Source: CAWBXL01 sp963837365
GTDB lineage: Bacteria > Acidobacteriota > Terriglobia > Terriglobales > Acidobacteriaceae
Assembly (NCBI GenBank): GCA_963837365.1
Contig: CAWIMW010000008.1
Location: 124,001 to 188,000, forward strand
DNA length: 64,000 nt
Direction of reading: 5' to 3'
Shown here: piece after piece, positions 34,626 through 44,900 of the stretch
How positions within the stretch are numbered: the first letter of the stretch is position 1
Layout of the letters: each line of letters starts with the position of its first letter
Program-made: the position numbers and the translations under genes
The notes under the pieces: model-generated
What the model saw: only the letters and a program-made list of their open reading frames with translations
Told to the model about the DNA's origin: nothing
Databases searched by the model: none

Positions 34626-36230
34626 ATGCAGAACATTCCGCAAAGTGACCGCCTATCCTGGGGTGACACGGTCTTCCTGCATCTGGAACGTGAAGGCATG
34701 CCGCTCAATGTGGCCAGTGTCAGCATATTGGAGGGCAATATCCCGTTCGAGGATTGCCTCCAGCTCATCGAGTCGAAGCTACCAGCGTTTCCCCGCTACA
34801 TGAAGCGGGTGGTGGCCCCGCCGCTCAATATTGGCCTTCCCAGTTGGGAATACGATCCCGACTTCGATATTCGCAATCATGTGCGCGAAGTCACGCTCAA
34901 GCACGGAACGGATACCGAATTGAAGGCGCTGGCGGGAAAAATGTTCGGCACCGTGATGGACCGGCGGCATCCGCTCTGGGACATCACTATGGTCCGCGGC
35001 CTGAAAGGCAATTGCAGCGGGCTTATCCTCCGCCTGCACCACTGCCTGGCCGATGGCATAGCCGGAGTGGGACTCGTCAGTAATCTCTTAGACGCGAATC
35101 CAGAGGCAGCGCCTTTGCCCAAGAAGAAGGTTCGCCTCGTCGTGCCAAAGCCTCCGGACGCTATTAGTTCTTTGATGGACGGAGTAGTGAATTCCTATGC
35201 CGATTTCGTCAAACGCATTCTGTCTGGCTGGACGGACCTTTTGAACATGGCAGAGCGCGTGGCCGCAAATGGTGGCAACGTGGCCACGGACGAGTTCTCC
35301 CAGCTGCTTCCGGAAATCACCGCGTTCACCGAACGGCTACGGTTCAACGTTCTCTACCGCGGCCCGCAAAAGTTTGCCTGGGCCGACCTGCCACTGGCGG
35401 AAATTAAAGCCATACGGCAAATCTGCAACGCCAGCGTAAATGATGTGATTCTCGCGCTGGTGACGGCGACCATCCGCCGCTATCTGGAACTGCATGGCGA
35501 CCGGGTCAAAGGACGGCTACTTCGCATGATGGTTCCAGTCAACTTGCGTGGCAGCGAGAGTACGGGCGAACTGGGGAACCGCATCACGATTGTTCCTGTC
35601 ACCGTTCCGCTGGACATCCGCAATCCGCGAAAGCTGCTGGCCGCTGTCCATAAAAGGACCGAGTTCCTCAAGCGCTCGCACGCTGCGGAGTTAGTCAGCT
35701 TGACGGGTGGTTTGATCGGCATGTTCCCGACCGCACTGCAAGCGCTCGCGGGACCTATGGTGAGCCAGGTGCCCTTCACGCCGTTCAATCTGGTTTGCAC
35801 CAACGTGCCTGGGCCGCAATACCCGCTCTACCTGCTCGGCCACAAGATGCTGCGCTGGTACCCGTATGTGCCCGTGGGCGGCGAGATGGCAGTCAACTGC
35901 GCCATCCTGAGCTACAACGGCACAGCGTATTTCGGCTTCAGTGGAGATGTGCATGCGGCGCCTGATCTCCGGCGCTTGGAAGAATTTCTGAAAGTTAGTT
36001 TTGCGGAGTTACGGGAAGCGGCAGGGTTGAAGCCGCAAACCAAGAAAGCGCCGCCGGCGAAAAAGGCACGCGCAAAGACGCAGGCACAGTCCAAGCCTGC
36101 TCCTGAACCCGCAACCACAGTTCGATGTTTCCATCCCCCTGACAGTTCCCTCCCCTTCGGCGCCACCGGTGCAAGCCACCGCGCCGAGCCACTGGAGAGG
36201 AAGAAAAACTCGACACAGTTGATCGCGTAG
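34626..36230 (+). CDS. Wax ester synthase/acyl-CoA:diacylglycerol acyltransferase (WS/DGAT)
   Basis: 534 aa. The active-site motif H-H-x-x-x-D-G is at 138-144 (H-H-C-L-A-D-G), and the second conserved N-D-V-I-L-A-L-V occurs near residue 278. C-terminal P-G-P and G-N-R-I features are also family-like. The enzyme esterifies acyl-CoA with long-chain alcohol or diacylglycerol at the membrane or droplet surface. A 70-residue tail rich in Lys, Ala and Pro follows the domain. AAGGAGAGTTGCC precedes the ATG. Upstream adhE could provide alcohols, and the phasin at 22.7 kb could coat the product; both are inferences. Confidence 0.92.
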   Translation: MQNIPQSDRLSWGDTVFLHLEREGMPLNVASVSILEGNIPFEDCLQLIESKLPAFPRYMKRVVAPPLNIGLPSWEYDPDFDIRNHVREVTLKHGTDTELKALAGKMFGTVMDRRHPLWDITMVRGLKGNCSGLILRLHHCLADGIAGVGLVSNLLDANPEAAPLPKKKVRLVVPKPPDAISSLMDGVVNSYADFVKRILSGWTDLLNMAERVAANGGNVATDEFSQLLPEITAFTERLRFNVLYRGPQKFAWADLPLAEIKAIRQICNASVNDVILALVTATIRRYLELHGDRVKGRLLRMMVPVNLRGSESTGELGNRITIVPVTVPLDIRNPRKLLAAVHKRTEFLKRSHAAELVSLTGGLIGMFPTALQALAGPMVSQVPFTPFNLVCTNVPGPQYPLYLLGHKMLRWYPYVPVGGEMAVNCAILSYNGTAYFGFSGDVHAAPDLRRLEEFLKVSFAELREAAGLKPQTKKAPPAKKARAKTQAQSKPAPEPATTVRCFHPPDSSLPFGATGASHRAEPLERKKNSTQLIA

Positions 36231-36291
36231 AGCAAGGGACTCCGGGGCAGCAAGGCACGAACGTCAATTCTTCTAGGAAGTGTTGAGCACC

Positions 36292-38416
36292 ATGGCGCAG
36301 CATCAAGCCGCTTGCGCAACTAATCTACTGGTTGGCCCAGGGCCGGGCACTCTTCTTGTTCATCCATGTCCTGGGAATCGCGGGCGTTCGGCTACATCAT
36401 TGCCAGACGTATGGTGCCGTTGCTGCGGGCGGAGCGCGATCTTCGCTTTGACCGTCCACTAGCGCGGATTCGGCAAGTCTTCAAGTACTGGTTCGGACAG
36501 TGGAAACATCCACGGTATCGGACTGCCGGAGTAATGCATATCCTCATTTTTGCCGGCTTCATTTTGCTGGCCATGCGTGCCTTTACAGTATTGATTGTTG
36601 GTGTGTCGTACAACTTCGTGATGCCAGGCCTGTCGGGAGGGGCAGGCCGCATCTACGAAGTCGCCACCGACTACGCTGCCACGGTGGTGTTCCTGTGCAT
36701 GATCTTCGCGATTGTGCGTCGCTCGGTTTTCAAGCCGGCAAGATACGAAGTGCCGGCAAAGTTCGGCAAATCCCACAAGGCAGACGCGATTTTTCTCTTG
36801 GTGCTGATCGCGGTTCTGATGCTGGCGGACAGTTTATTCGAAGCTGCAAGAGCCGCCGGACAGTTGCAAGCCGGACAGGCAGTTGAGTTTTCTGCGTTCT
36901 TGTCACTTCCCTGGCTACTAAAAACCATTTTGGCTTCAGCCTCCTTGCCTACGCTCGGGGGTCTCTACTTCACCGGCTACCTTGCCCATGAAATCGCGTT
37001 TTACTTCCTGCTCTGTTACCGGCCATTCGGAATCCAGTTTCACGTAGAAACATCGCTGTTCAACGTTTATTTCTCCAAGCTGGATAGAGGCACGCTGAAG
37101 CCGGTGCGCTGGGGGGTGAGCGACGAGCATCTTGACCAGGTCAAATCATTCGGAGTGAAGACCTTTGAAGACTTCACCTGGAAGCACATGCTCGACTTCT
37201 ATTCCTGCGCCGACTGCGGACGCTGCTCGGACAACTGCCCGGCCAACACGGTAGGTAGGCCACTGTCGCCACGGTTTCTCAGCATCAAGGCGCGTGACTA
37301 CGCTTTCCAGCACTACCCCATGTTTGGCCGCGCGGGTAATGGCAAGGCGCTAATCGGAAACATCTATTCAGATGACGAAATCTGGTCCTGCACTACGTGC
37401 GGTGCGTGTGAAGAAGAATGCCCGTTGCTGGTCGAGTACATCGACAAGATTGTTGATCTCAGGCGCGGGTTGGTAGATGACGGCAATGTACCTCAGTCGC
37501 TGCAAAAGCCACTGAAGGCACTGGAGAGCCGTGGCAATCCCTACGGCAAGATGGAAAAGAAAAGGGCCGAGTGGATCACGGCCAAAGATTTCCAGCAAGC
37601 CTGCCCGGTCAAGACACTCGACAAGAAGAACGGCGCAGACACTCTCTATTTCGTCGACAGCATCACTTCCTACGACGACCGCATGCAGTCCATTGGCCGA
37701 GCTACAGCCAAGCTCCTTGACCAGATCGGTGAGAACTTCGGGATCCTGGGTGCCGTCGGAAAAAGACAGCGGCCACGAAGTCCGCCGCTTTGGCGAAGAG
37801 ACGTTGTTCATGGCATTGCGTGATCACAACACCGAGGCCATCAAAGCATCAGGCGTAACCCGCATCGTTACTGCCGACCCACACGCCTACAACGCGCTGA
37901 AGCACGACTACAAAGATGTGCCGCCGGTTGAGCACATCAGCCAGGTAATGGCCACGTGAAGTGAAGTCCGGAAAGATCAAGTTCAATCCAGTAGAAGACG
38001 CGGACAAGGTTTTCACCTATCACGACCCCTGCTACCTGGGACGGCACAATCAGGTTTATGACGAGCCACGCGCTGTGCTCGATGCCATCCCCGGCCTGAA
38101 GCGAGTGGAGATGACCCGCTCGCGCGACCGCTCTTTCTGCTGCGGCGGCGGTGGACTGATGCTGTTCTACGAACCGAAAGAAGAGCAACGCATCGGCGTG
38201 AAGCGGGTGCAGATGGCGGCGGAAGCCGGGGCCAATGTGATTGTCACAGCCTGCCCCTTCTGCATGGTGAATATAGAAGATGCGATCAAGGTCGCGGGGT
38301 TGGAAGGAAAGATGACCGCCATCGACCTGGCCGAGTTGGCCGAGCAGCAGATCGTGCATGAGAGTCCAGTAGTTGCCCCAGTTTCTGAAATCCAAGAATG
38401 CGTCACCGGGAGGTAA
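36292..38416 (+). pseudogene. etfD: EtfD-type ETF:quinone oxidoreductase (membrane Fe-S protein), multiply frameshifted
   Basis: The product joins a membrane cytochrome-like region (several helices from about 36500 to 37050), two [4Fe-4S] motifs (C-A-D-C-G-R-C-S-D-N-C-P and C-T-T-C-G-A-C-E-E-E-C-P) and a C-terminal CCG domain (H-D-P-C-Y-L-G-R-H-N, F-C-C-G-G-G-G). This is the FadF/EtfD layout, transferring electrons from ETF to quinone. The coding frame shifts by +1 near 36383, 37755 and 37953, and probably once more between 36292 and 36326. The sequence in each frame is intact and joins the next smoothly (for example Y-W-L-A-Q-G-R-A-L-F in one frame and F-G-Y-I-I-A-R-R-M in the next). Followed by etfB and etfA, which supports the function. 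Confidence 0.82.
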
Positions 38417-38418
38417 AC

Positions 38419-39210
38419 GTGGAAATTCTAGTCTGCGCAAGAAGAGTGCCCGACACCTCAGAAAACGAAATTGCGCTCAACAGCGCCGGGACCGACATCG
38501 AACGCGACGAGTTGGTCTATTCCATCAACGAACCCGACAACTACGCAGTGGAAGAGGCCTTGCAGATCGTCGCCAAGGTTGGCGGAAACGTGAGCGTGGT
38601 CACGGTGGGCAGCGAGGATGACGAAGAAATCCTCCGCCGCGAGATGGCTATGGGCGCAAACCACGGCATTCTATTGACCGATGACGCGTTCAACGGATCG
38701 GACGGGCGTGGCATCGCGGCCATCCTCAAAGCCTTCGTCCAGAAAGGCAACTACGATCTCATCCTCACCGGAGTCCAAGCCGAAGACGGCAGCGCACAGG
38801 TCGGCGGAATGCTGGCGGCGATGCTCGACTATCCGTTTGCTTCGCTGGTCAACTCCATCGAAGTGCTGGGTGAAAAGAAGTTAAAGATCAGCCGGGAAAT
38901 CGAAGGCGGCAATAGGGAGATGAGTGAGATTGATCTCCCCTGTGTGCTCTCCATCCAGACTGGTATCAATGAGCCGCGCTATGTCGGCATGCGCGGCATT
39001 CGTGCGGTGGCCTCCTTGCCGGTTCCCACGTACGGCGTGTCAGACCTCGGAATAGAGGCAGGCACCGTCGGCGCACCCGCAGCAAAAGTGAAACGCGTGG
39101 ACTACTTCGTGCCCGCACTTGGCAATGGCGCGGAAATGCTCAACGGCACCCGTGAAGACAACGTGGAAAAAGTTCTTGAGTTAGTTGCAGCCAAAGGAGG
39201 GTTGAAATAA
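38419..39210 (+). CDS. etfB: Electron transfer flavoprotein beta subunit
   Basis: 263 aa from the GTG at 38419, with GGGAGGT just upstream. The V-C-A-R-R-V-P-D-T start, L-I-L-T-G-V-Q-A-E-D-G and L-P-C-V-L-S-I-Q-T-G-I-N-E-P-R-Y segments are diagnostic. It binds AMP and forms the ETF heterodimer with EtfA, whose ATG overlaps its stop. It accepts electrons from the acyl-CoA dehydrogenases in this window and passes them to EtfD. Confidence 0.95.
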   Translation: MEILVCARRVPDTSENEIALNSAGTDIERDELVYSINEPDNYAVEEALQIVAKVGGNVSVVTVGSEDDEEILRREMAMGANHGILLTDDAFNGSDGRGIAAILKAFVQKGNYDLILTGVQAEDGSAQVGGMLAAMLDYPFASLVNSIEVLGEKKLKISREIEGGNREMSEIDLPCVLSIQTGINEPRYVGMRGIRAVASLPVPTYGVSDLGIEAGTVGAPAAKVKRVDYFVPALGNGAEMLNGTREDNVEKVLELVAAKGGLK

Positions 39211-40196
39211 TGCCTCGAATTTTCGCTTATATCGTGCATAGAAATGGCGTGGCCGACGACACAGCCGCTGAGCTGGCGGCCGCGGCGAAAAAGATTGATA
39301 TGGCTGCAACGTTAACTGCGATCGTCACCGGCTGGGGTCCGGAATTTGATGACGTCTGCGTATCTCTCCGTAACCAGTACGCAGAAGTGTGGAAGCTCGC
39401 AAATGAAGCTTTGGTTTATCCCAATGCCGAGCTTGTGCGGAAAGCTTTAGTCAACACGCTGCCCAGCGGCAGTATCGTGCTGGCGGCACACGAACACTTT
39501 GGAATTGATCTCGCGCCCGGCCTTTCCATCAAGCTGAACGCAGCCTTCGTCTCCGATGTAACAGGTATTGATGGAGTAGAAGGAACATCTATCAAAGTAG
39601 TACGTCAGGAATTTGGCGGCCAGGTCAGCACTCACATGAAGTGCGACGCCTCCTCAGGCGCGGTGATTACGGTGCGCCCGGGCGCATTCAAGGCCGCGGA
39701 AAGTTCTCCGACTCTTGGGCTGGTGGTTGACCGATCACTCGATGTCGGCAAGCTAACCGCCGGCCGGCGCTATCTCCAAACCGTCGCCGCGGAAGCTGGC
39801 GCGGTGGATATCACCAAATATGCGGTTCTGGTTTCTGTTGGGCGCGGTATTCAGGAAAAGGACAACCTCGGCATCGCGCAAGAACTGGCCGATGCCATGG
39901 GTGCGGCAGTCTCTTGCTCACGTCCAGTGGTGGATGCCAAGTGGCTGGAGAAATCCCGCCAGGTGGGCTCCTCCGGAAAGACGGTAAAACCGAAGGTCTA
40001 TCTGGCTTGCGGCATCAGCGGCGCATTCCAACATCTTGCAGGAATCAAAGGCAATCCGTTCATCATCGCGATCAACAAAAACCCAAAGGCACCGATCTTC
40101 CAGGTGGCCGACGTCGGAATCGTGGACGATCTCTTGGAATTTCTGCCCGAACTGACCAACAAAGTTCGCGAAACGCACAGCGTCGCAGCAAAGTGA
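39210..40196 (+). CDS. etfA: Electron transfer flavoprotein alpha subunit
   Basis: 328 aa, starting at an ATG that overlaps the etfB stop (TAATG). The C-terminal FAD domain is typical: S-V-G-R-G-I-Q, S-R-P-V-V-D-A-K-W, Q-V-G-S-S-G-K-T-V-K-P and L-A-C-G-I-S-G-A-F-Q-H-L. It carries FAD of the ETF heterodimer. Order etfD-etfB-etfA-acyl-CoA dehydrogenase suggests one transcript for fatty-acid oxidation. Confidence 0.95.
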   Translation: MPRIFAYIVHRNGVADDTAAELAAAAKKIDMAATLTAIVTGWGPEFDDVCVSLRNQYAEVWKLANEALVYPNAELVRKALVNTLPSGSIVLAAHEHFGIDLAPGLSIKLNAAFVSDVTGIDGVEGTSIKVVRQEFGGQVSTHMKCDASSGAVITVRPGAFKAAESSPTLGLVVDRSLDVGKLTAGRRYLQTVAAEAGAVDITKYAVLVSVGRGIQEKDNLGIAQELADAMGAAVSCSRPVVDAKWLEKSRQVGSSGKTVKPKVYLACGISGAFQHLAGIKGNPFIIAINKNPKAPIFQVADVGIVDDLLEFLPELTNKVRETHSVAAK

Positions 40197-40205
40197 GGCA
40201 CAACC

Positions 40206-41882
40206 ATGATCACCAGCAAAACCCTGAAGCTGAGCCTGAAGTCTCTGCGGGAATTCGCCAAAAAGCGCCTGCCCGACGAAACCCTGATTGAACTCGACGA
40301 ACGCGACGAGTGCCCGCTCGACATTGTGCGGCACATGTGCAGCCCGGACAAGCTGGGGATCCAACTGCTCTTCATTCCCGAAGAGTACGGCGGTATGGGT
40401 GGCAATACTTTCGATGTGTACTGCGTCTGCGAAGAGATGGCTCGCGTTGATCTGGGCATCGCCACGTCGGTACTGGCGACATTCCTGGGCAGCGACCCCA
40501 TCACCGTCGGCGCTACTCCGGAACAAAAAAAGATCTGGCTGTCGCGCATTGCCGATGAAGGATTGCTCTTCGCCTACGGCGCGACCGAGCCGGAGGCTGG
40601 TAGCGATCTCGGCTCGCTCCGCACCACGGCGGAACAGGTGCTCGAAGGGGGCAAAGTTGTCGGCTACAAGATCACAGGTAATAAGCAGTGGATCAGCAAC
40701 GGCGGTATTGCCGGCGCGTACACGGTCCTTGCCAACACGCCTGCCGGCCCGAGCTGGTTCATCGTAGACCAGGGTACGAAAGGTTTCACGCACGATGAGC
40801 CTGAAGATAAGCACGGCATCCGCCTGAGCAATACTGCGGCGCTTGCGCTCGACAACGTTTACGTTCCTGCCGATCGACTAGTCGGCGGAGTCGAAGGCCA
40901 GGGCCTCCTTCAGGCGCAGGCTGTGTTCGGCTACACGCGCCTGATGGTCGCAGCTTTCGGCCTGGGCGCAGGATGGTCCGCGCTCGACCGCGCCATTCCG
41001 TACTCCACAACACGCATTCAGGCAGGGGCGCCACTTTCAGAAAAGCAGGGCTACACCCACAAGCTGATTATCCCCAACGTAGCTCGACTTGAAGCTGCAC
41101 GCGCCTACATCGAAGAAACTGCGGAGCGGATTGACACCGGAACCGAGGGCAGCCTGAACACCGAGGGCGCAATCGCCAAGTACATGGCGACTGAAGCCGG
41201 CAACGCCGCTGCCGACGCCAGCATTCAGGCGCTCGGCGGCTACGGGTACACGCACGAGTACATGGTGGAGAAGATTAAGCGCGATGTCCGTATCACCACC
41301 ATCTACGAAGGCACCTCCGAGATCATGGAGATGACCATCAGCCGTGATCGCTGGCAGATCCACCTGAAGACGCGCGGTCAGCACTATCACGAGCAAGCGA
41401 AGAAATTCGAAGACCTGCATGCTCGCCACCCGGATGTTGGTGCTGACAATGCCGCCTTGGCCTTGCACGCGCTGGCCGAAATAATGGAGAAGGCCCGCGT
41501 CGCACGCTTGACCCGCTATCAACATATTCTGCTGCGACTCGGCGAACTGATCGCCTACGCAGAATCAGCAGGCAGCTTGGCGCGTCGGGCTGCGCTATTG
41601 GCAGAAAACAAACTCAACGAAAAAGCCAATCGCCGTTTCGATGCGACCACGCTGGCGGCAATCAGCCGGATCTTTGCACGGGAAGCGGCGCTCAAGGTCG
41701 CCGAAGACGGCTTGCGCTGGGTCATTGGAGCAGGAGGGGTGCCGGACGCTGAACTACCGGAATTTGAAGCAAGTTTGAGTTTCACTGCGATTCATAAAGC
41801 ACAGGCAAATCTGATTTCCGACATGGATTTTGTAGCTGACGTACTGTACGGCCGTGCCGCCAAGCGTGAACTTGCGGCCTGA
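40206..41882 (+). CDS. Acyl-CoA dehydrogenase
   Basis: 558 aa. Core motifs are Y-G-A-T-E-P-E-A-G-S-D-L, W-I-S-N-G-G-I-A-G and catalytic Glu in I-Y-E-G-T-S-E-I-M. A C-terminal extension of about 170 residues follows. It is only distantly similar to the dehydrogenase at 25.6 kb, with different extension and motif details, so substrate may differ. TGAGGCACAACC precedes the ATG. Directly downstream of etfBA. Confidence 0.93.
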   Translation: MITSKTLKLSLKSLREFAKKRLPDETLIELDERDECPLDIVRHMCSPDKLGIQLLFIPEEYGGMGGNTFDVYCVCEEMARVDLGIATSVLATFLGSDPITVGATPEQKKIWLSRIADEGLLFAYGATEPEAGSDLGSLRTTAEQVLEGGKVVGYKITGNKQWISNGGIAGAYTVLANTPAGPSWFIVDQGTKGFTHDEPEDKHGIRLSNTAALALDNVYVPADRLVGGVEGQGLLQAQAVFGYTRLMVAAFGLGAGWSALDRAIPYSTTRIQAGAPLSEKQGYTHKLIIPNVARLEAARAYIEETAERIDTGTEGSLNTEGAIAKYMATEAGNAAADASIQALGGYGYTHEYMVEKIKRDVRITTIYEGTSEIMEMTISRDRWQIHLKTRGQHYHEQAKKFEDLHARHPDVGADNAALALHALAEIMEKARVARLTRYQHILLRLGELIAYAESAGSLARRAALLAENKLNEKANRRFDATTLAAISRIFAREAALKVAEDGLRWVIGAGGVPDAELPEFEASLSFTAIHKAQANLISDMDFVADVLYGRAAKRELAA

Positions 41883-41890
41883 TTAGAAGG

Positions 41891-41952
41891 TTCCCTCTGT
41901 GTTCCCTCTGGTTAGAAAAAGCTTTAACCACAGAGGCACAGAGGGCACAGAG
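41891..41952. repeat. Dispersed CACAGAGG inverted repeat, copy 2
   Basis: TTCCCTCTGTG...CCCTCTGGTTA is inverted against TAACCACAGAGGCACAGAGGG around an AAAAAGCTT core. It matches the copy at 22472-22537. It separates the acyl-CoA dehydrogenase from the megasynthase and may attenuate read-through. Confidence 0.6.
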
Positions 41953-41983
41953 TCAGAATCTCCTCCTAAATAGGAGCACTGTC

Positions 41984-44900
41984 ATGGAAAACACTTCACA
42001 TCGAGCCATAGCAATCGTCGGCGCAGGCGCAGTCCTGCCCGATGCCCCCAACGTCCCCGCCTTCTGGGAGAACATCAAGAACAGCCGCTACAGCGTCACC
42101 GAGGTGGATCCTCATCGTTGGGACCCCGCGCTCTATTACGACTCCGACCACGCTGCGCCGGACAAGACGTATTCCAAGATTGGCGGCTGGGTACGCGAGT
42201 ATCCGTGGGAGCCGATGAAGTGGCATCTGCCCATCCCTCCACGAGTGGCCGATGCTATGGATGTGTCGCAAAAATGGGCGATCGCCTGCACCCGCGAGGC
42301 CCTGGAAGACTACGGTTACCCCAAGCGGCCTCTGGATCCGGACCGTATCGCTGTGATCCTTGGCAATGCCTTGGGCGGAGAGAAGCACTATTTCACGGCG
42401 TTGCGCGTGTATTTTCCCGAATACGCACACGAACTGGCCGAAAGCACCACTTTCGCCGCGCTGCCGGAAGCGCTGCGCCGCGACATTACCCACGAACTGC
42501 GCGAGCGGATGGGCAAACATTTCCCGGAAGTTACCGAGGACAGTATGCCTGGCGAACTGGCCAACTGCATTGCCGGCCGGGTTGCGAATATTTACAACTT
42601 TCACGGCCCGAACTACGTTTGTGATGCTGCGTGCGCATCGGCGATGGCGGCGATCAGTTCCGCGTCCGAGGGATTGATCCAAGGTGACTATGATCTGGCG
42701 GTGACTGGCGGTATCGATCGCAATATGGGCGCCTCTAGTTTCGTGAAGTTCTGCAAAATCGGAGCGCTCTCCGCGACCGGAACTCGTCCCTACGCTGAAG
42801 GAGCGGACGGGTTCGTCATGGGTGAGGGCGCAGCGATCTTCCTGCTCAAGCGCCTGGCGGATGCGGAACGTGATGGCGACAAGATCTACGCCGTGCTCCG
42901 CGGCATGGGCGGGTCAAGCGATGGAAAGGGAAAGGGCATCACCGCGCCCAACCCGATTGGTCAAAAGTTTGCCATCGAACGCGCCTGGGAGAATGCAGGG
43001 ATTTCCCTTGCTGAGGCCACTTACATTGAAGGCCACGGCACTTCCACCGCGGTGGGAGACCTGGTTGAAGCAAAAAGCATGGCGGATGCGCTTAGCAGTT
43101 TTCATCTTCCATCGCACTCCGTGGCACTGGGCTCGGTCAAATCGAATTTTGGACATCTCAAAGGAGCGGCCGGGGCTGCGGGATTCTTGAAAACCGCACT
43201 AGCGCTACGCGATAAGGTCCTGCCCCCCAGCGTGCATTGCGAGCATCCCATTCCGGAGATCGATTTCCTTCACTCTCCACTTTATGTAAACACCGGATTG
43301 AAGCCTTGGGCGATGCCCCCAGATGGCGTGCGGCGGGCCGGTCTGAGCGCCTTTGGATTTGGCGGCACAAACTTCCATGCTGTGCTCGAAGAATATATCC
43401 CGCACAGACTGAACGGAAACGGCAAGAAATCAATCGCTGTAAACACAGTTCCTCCGAAAATGACGGAGACTCCTATGTCGGCAACAAATACCTCCTCTAT
43501 TTCTGCATCTCCTTATAAAGCGCCATTGCGCGGCGCGCTGGTCATTGGCGCCGCTTCCGAAGCAGCATTGGTCGAACGCCTGCGTGCGGTCGAGAAAAAT
43601 GCAAAGGCCGGCAAGGTGCCGGCTCCTTCCGCTCCCGCGGAATCTGATTTGCGTGCGATCGAGCGTCTGGCGATCGATTACGCCAATGCCTCCGAATTGG
43701 CAGACAAAGCCGGCAGTACGCTCAAAGCTTTCGCGGCCAATCAGCCGGCAATGTGGAAGGCACTCCGCGCTCAAGGCATCTACCGCGGACACGGCCCTGC
43801 ACCGAAAGTCGCATTCCTCTATCCCGGACAAGGTTCGCAGTACGTGAATATGCTGAAGCCGCTTCGTGCAGCAGAGCCGATCGTGGCCGAGACCTTTGCC
43901 GAAGCGGATCGGGTGATGACGCCTCTGCTGGGCAAGCCGCTCAGTGAATTCATCTTCGTGGATAAAGCCGATCCCGAGGCGGTCGCCAAGGCCGAAGACG
44001 ATCTGCGCCAAACTGCAATCACCCAGCCCGCAGTGCTGGCCACCGATCTGGCGCTTACCCGCCTGCTGGCAGCGTATGGCATTGCACCTGACTTCACCAT
44101 GGGACACAGCCTGGGCGAATACGGCGCGCTGCTGGCCGCCGACGCCATTCCCTTTGCCGACGCGCTTGAAGCTGTCAGCGCCCGTGGCCGCGAGATGACC
44201 CGATTTGCGCCTGAAGACAAGGGCCGGATGGCAGCTGTGTTTGCTCCGCTGGGGGAAATCGAGCGGATTCTGAAGACCGTGGATGGCTATGTTGTGATCG
44301 CTAACGTCAACAGCAATCATCAAGCGGTTATTGGTGGCGCAAGCAAACCGGTCGAGCAGGCAATGGAGGCTTTTCAGAAAGCCGGCTACGACGTGTCTGC
44401 CTTATCGGTCAGCCACGCTTTCCACACCACCATCGTGGCTGCCGCCAGCGATCCTTTACGGCAAGTGTTGCAGCGCCTGCACCTGTCATCTCCGCGGCTG
44501 CCCATTGTTGCCAATACTAACGGTGAGTTTTATCCCATCGGGCCAGACGTAGTGCCGCGGATGCTCGACATTCTGGCGCAGCAGGTGGCTGCTCCGGTGC
44601 AGTTCGTGAAGGGCCTGCGCACGTTGTACGAAGCTGGCGCGCGGGTTTTCGTGGAAGTTGGCCCCAAGAAAGCGTTGCAGGGATTTGCTGAAGACGTACT
44701 CGGCAGCCACGGCGACGTTATCTCACTTTTCACCAATCATCCGAAAAACGGAGATGTTCCGGCGTTCAACCAGGCACTGTGCTGCCTTTATGCAGCGGGG
44801 CTGGGCCGTGGGATTCCGGAAACAAAGACGGCGTCTGTACCGGCAGTCAAGGCTTCACTCGAGGTTGTTCAACCAATCACCGCGCTGAAACCTGCTGCGA

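Noticed and set aside
37961..38416. Separate small Fe-S reductase gene (CCG domain)
   Set aside because: It is the C-terminal part of the EtfD-type protein displaced by a frameshift.
41996..42682. 228-codon minus-strand open frame inside the megasynthase
   Set aside because: Antisense to the KS1 domain with no recognisable motifs; expected by chance in GC-rich coding DNA.
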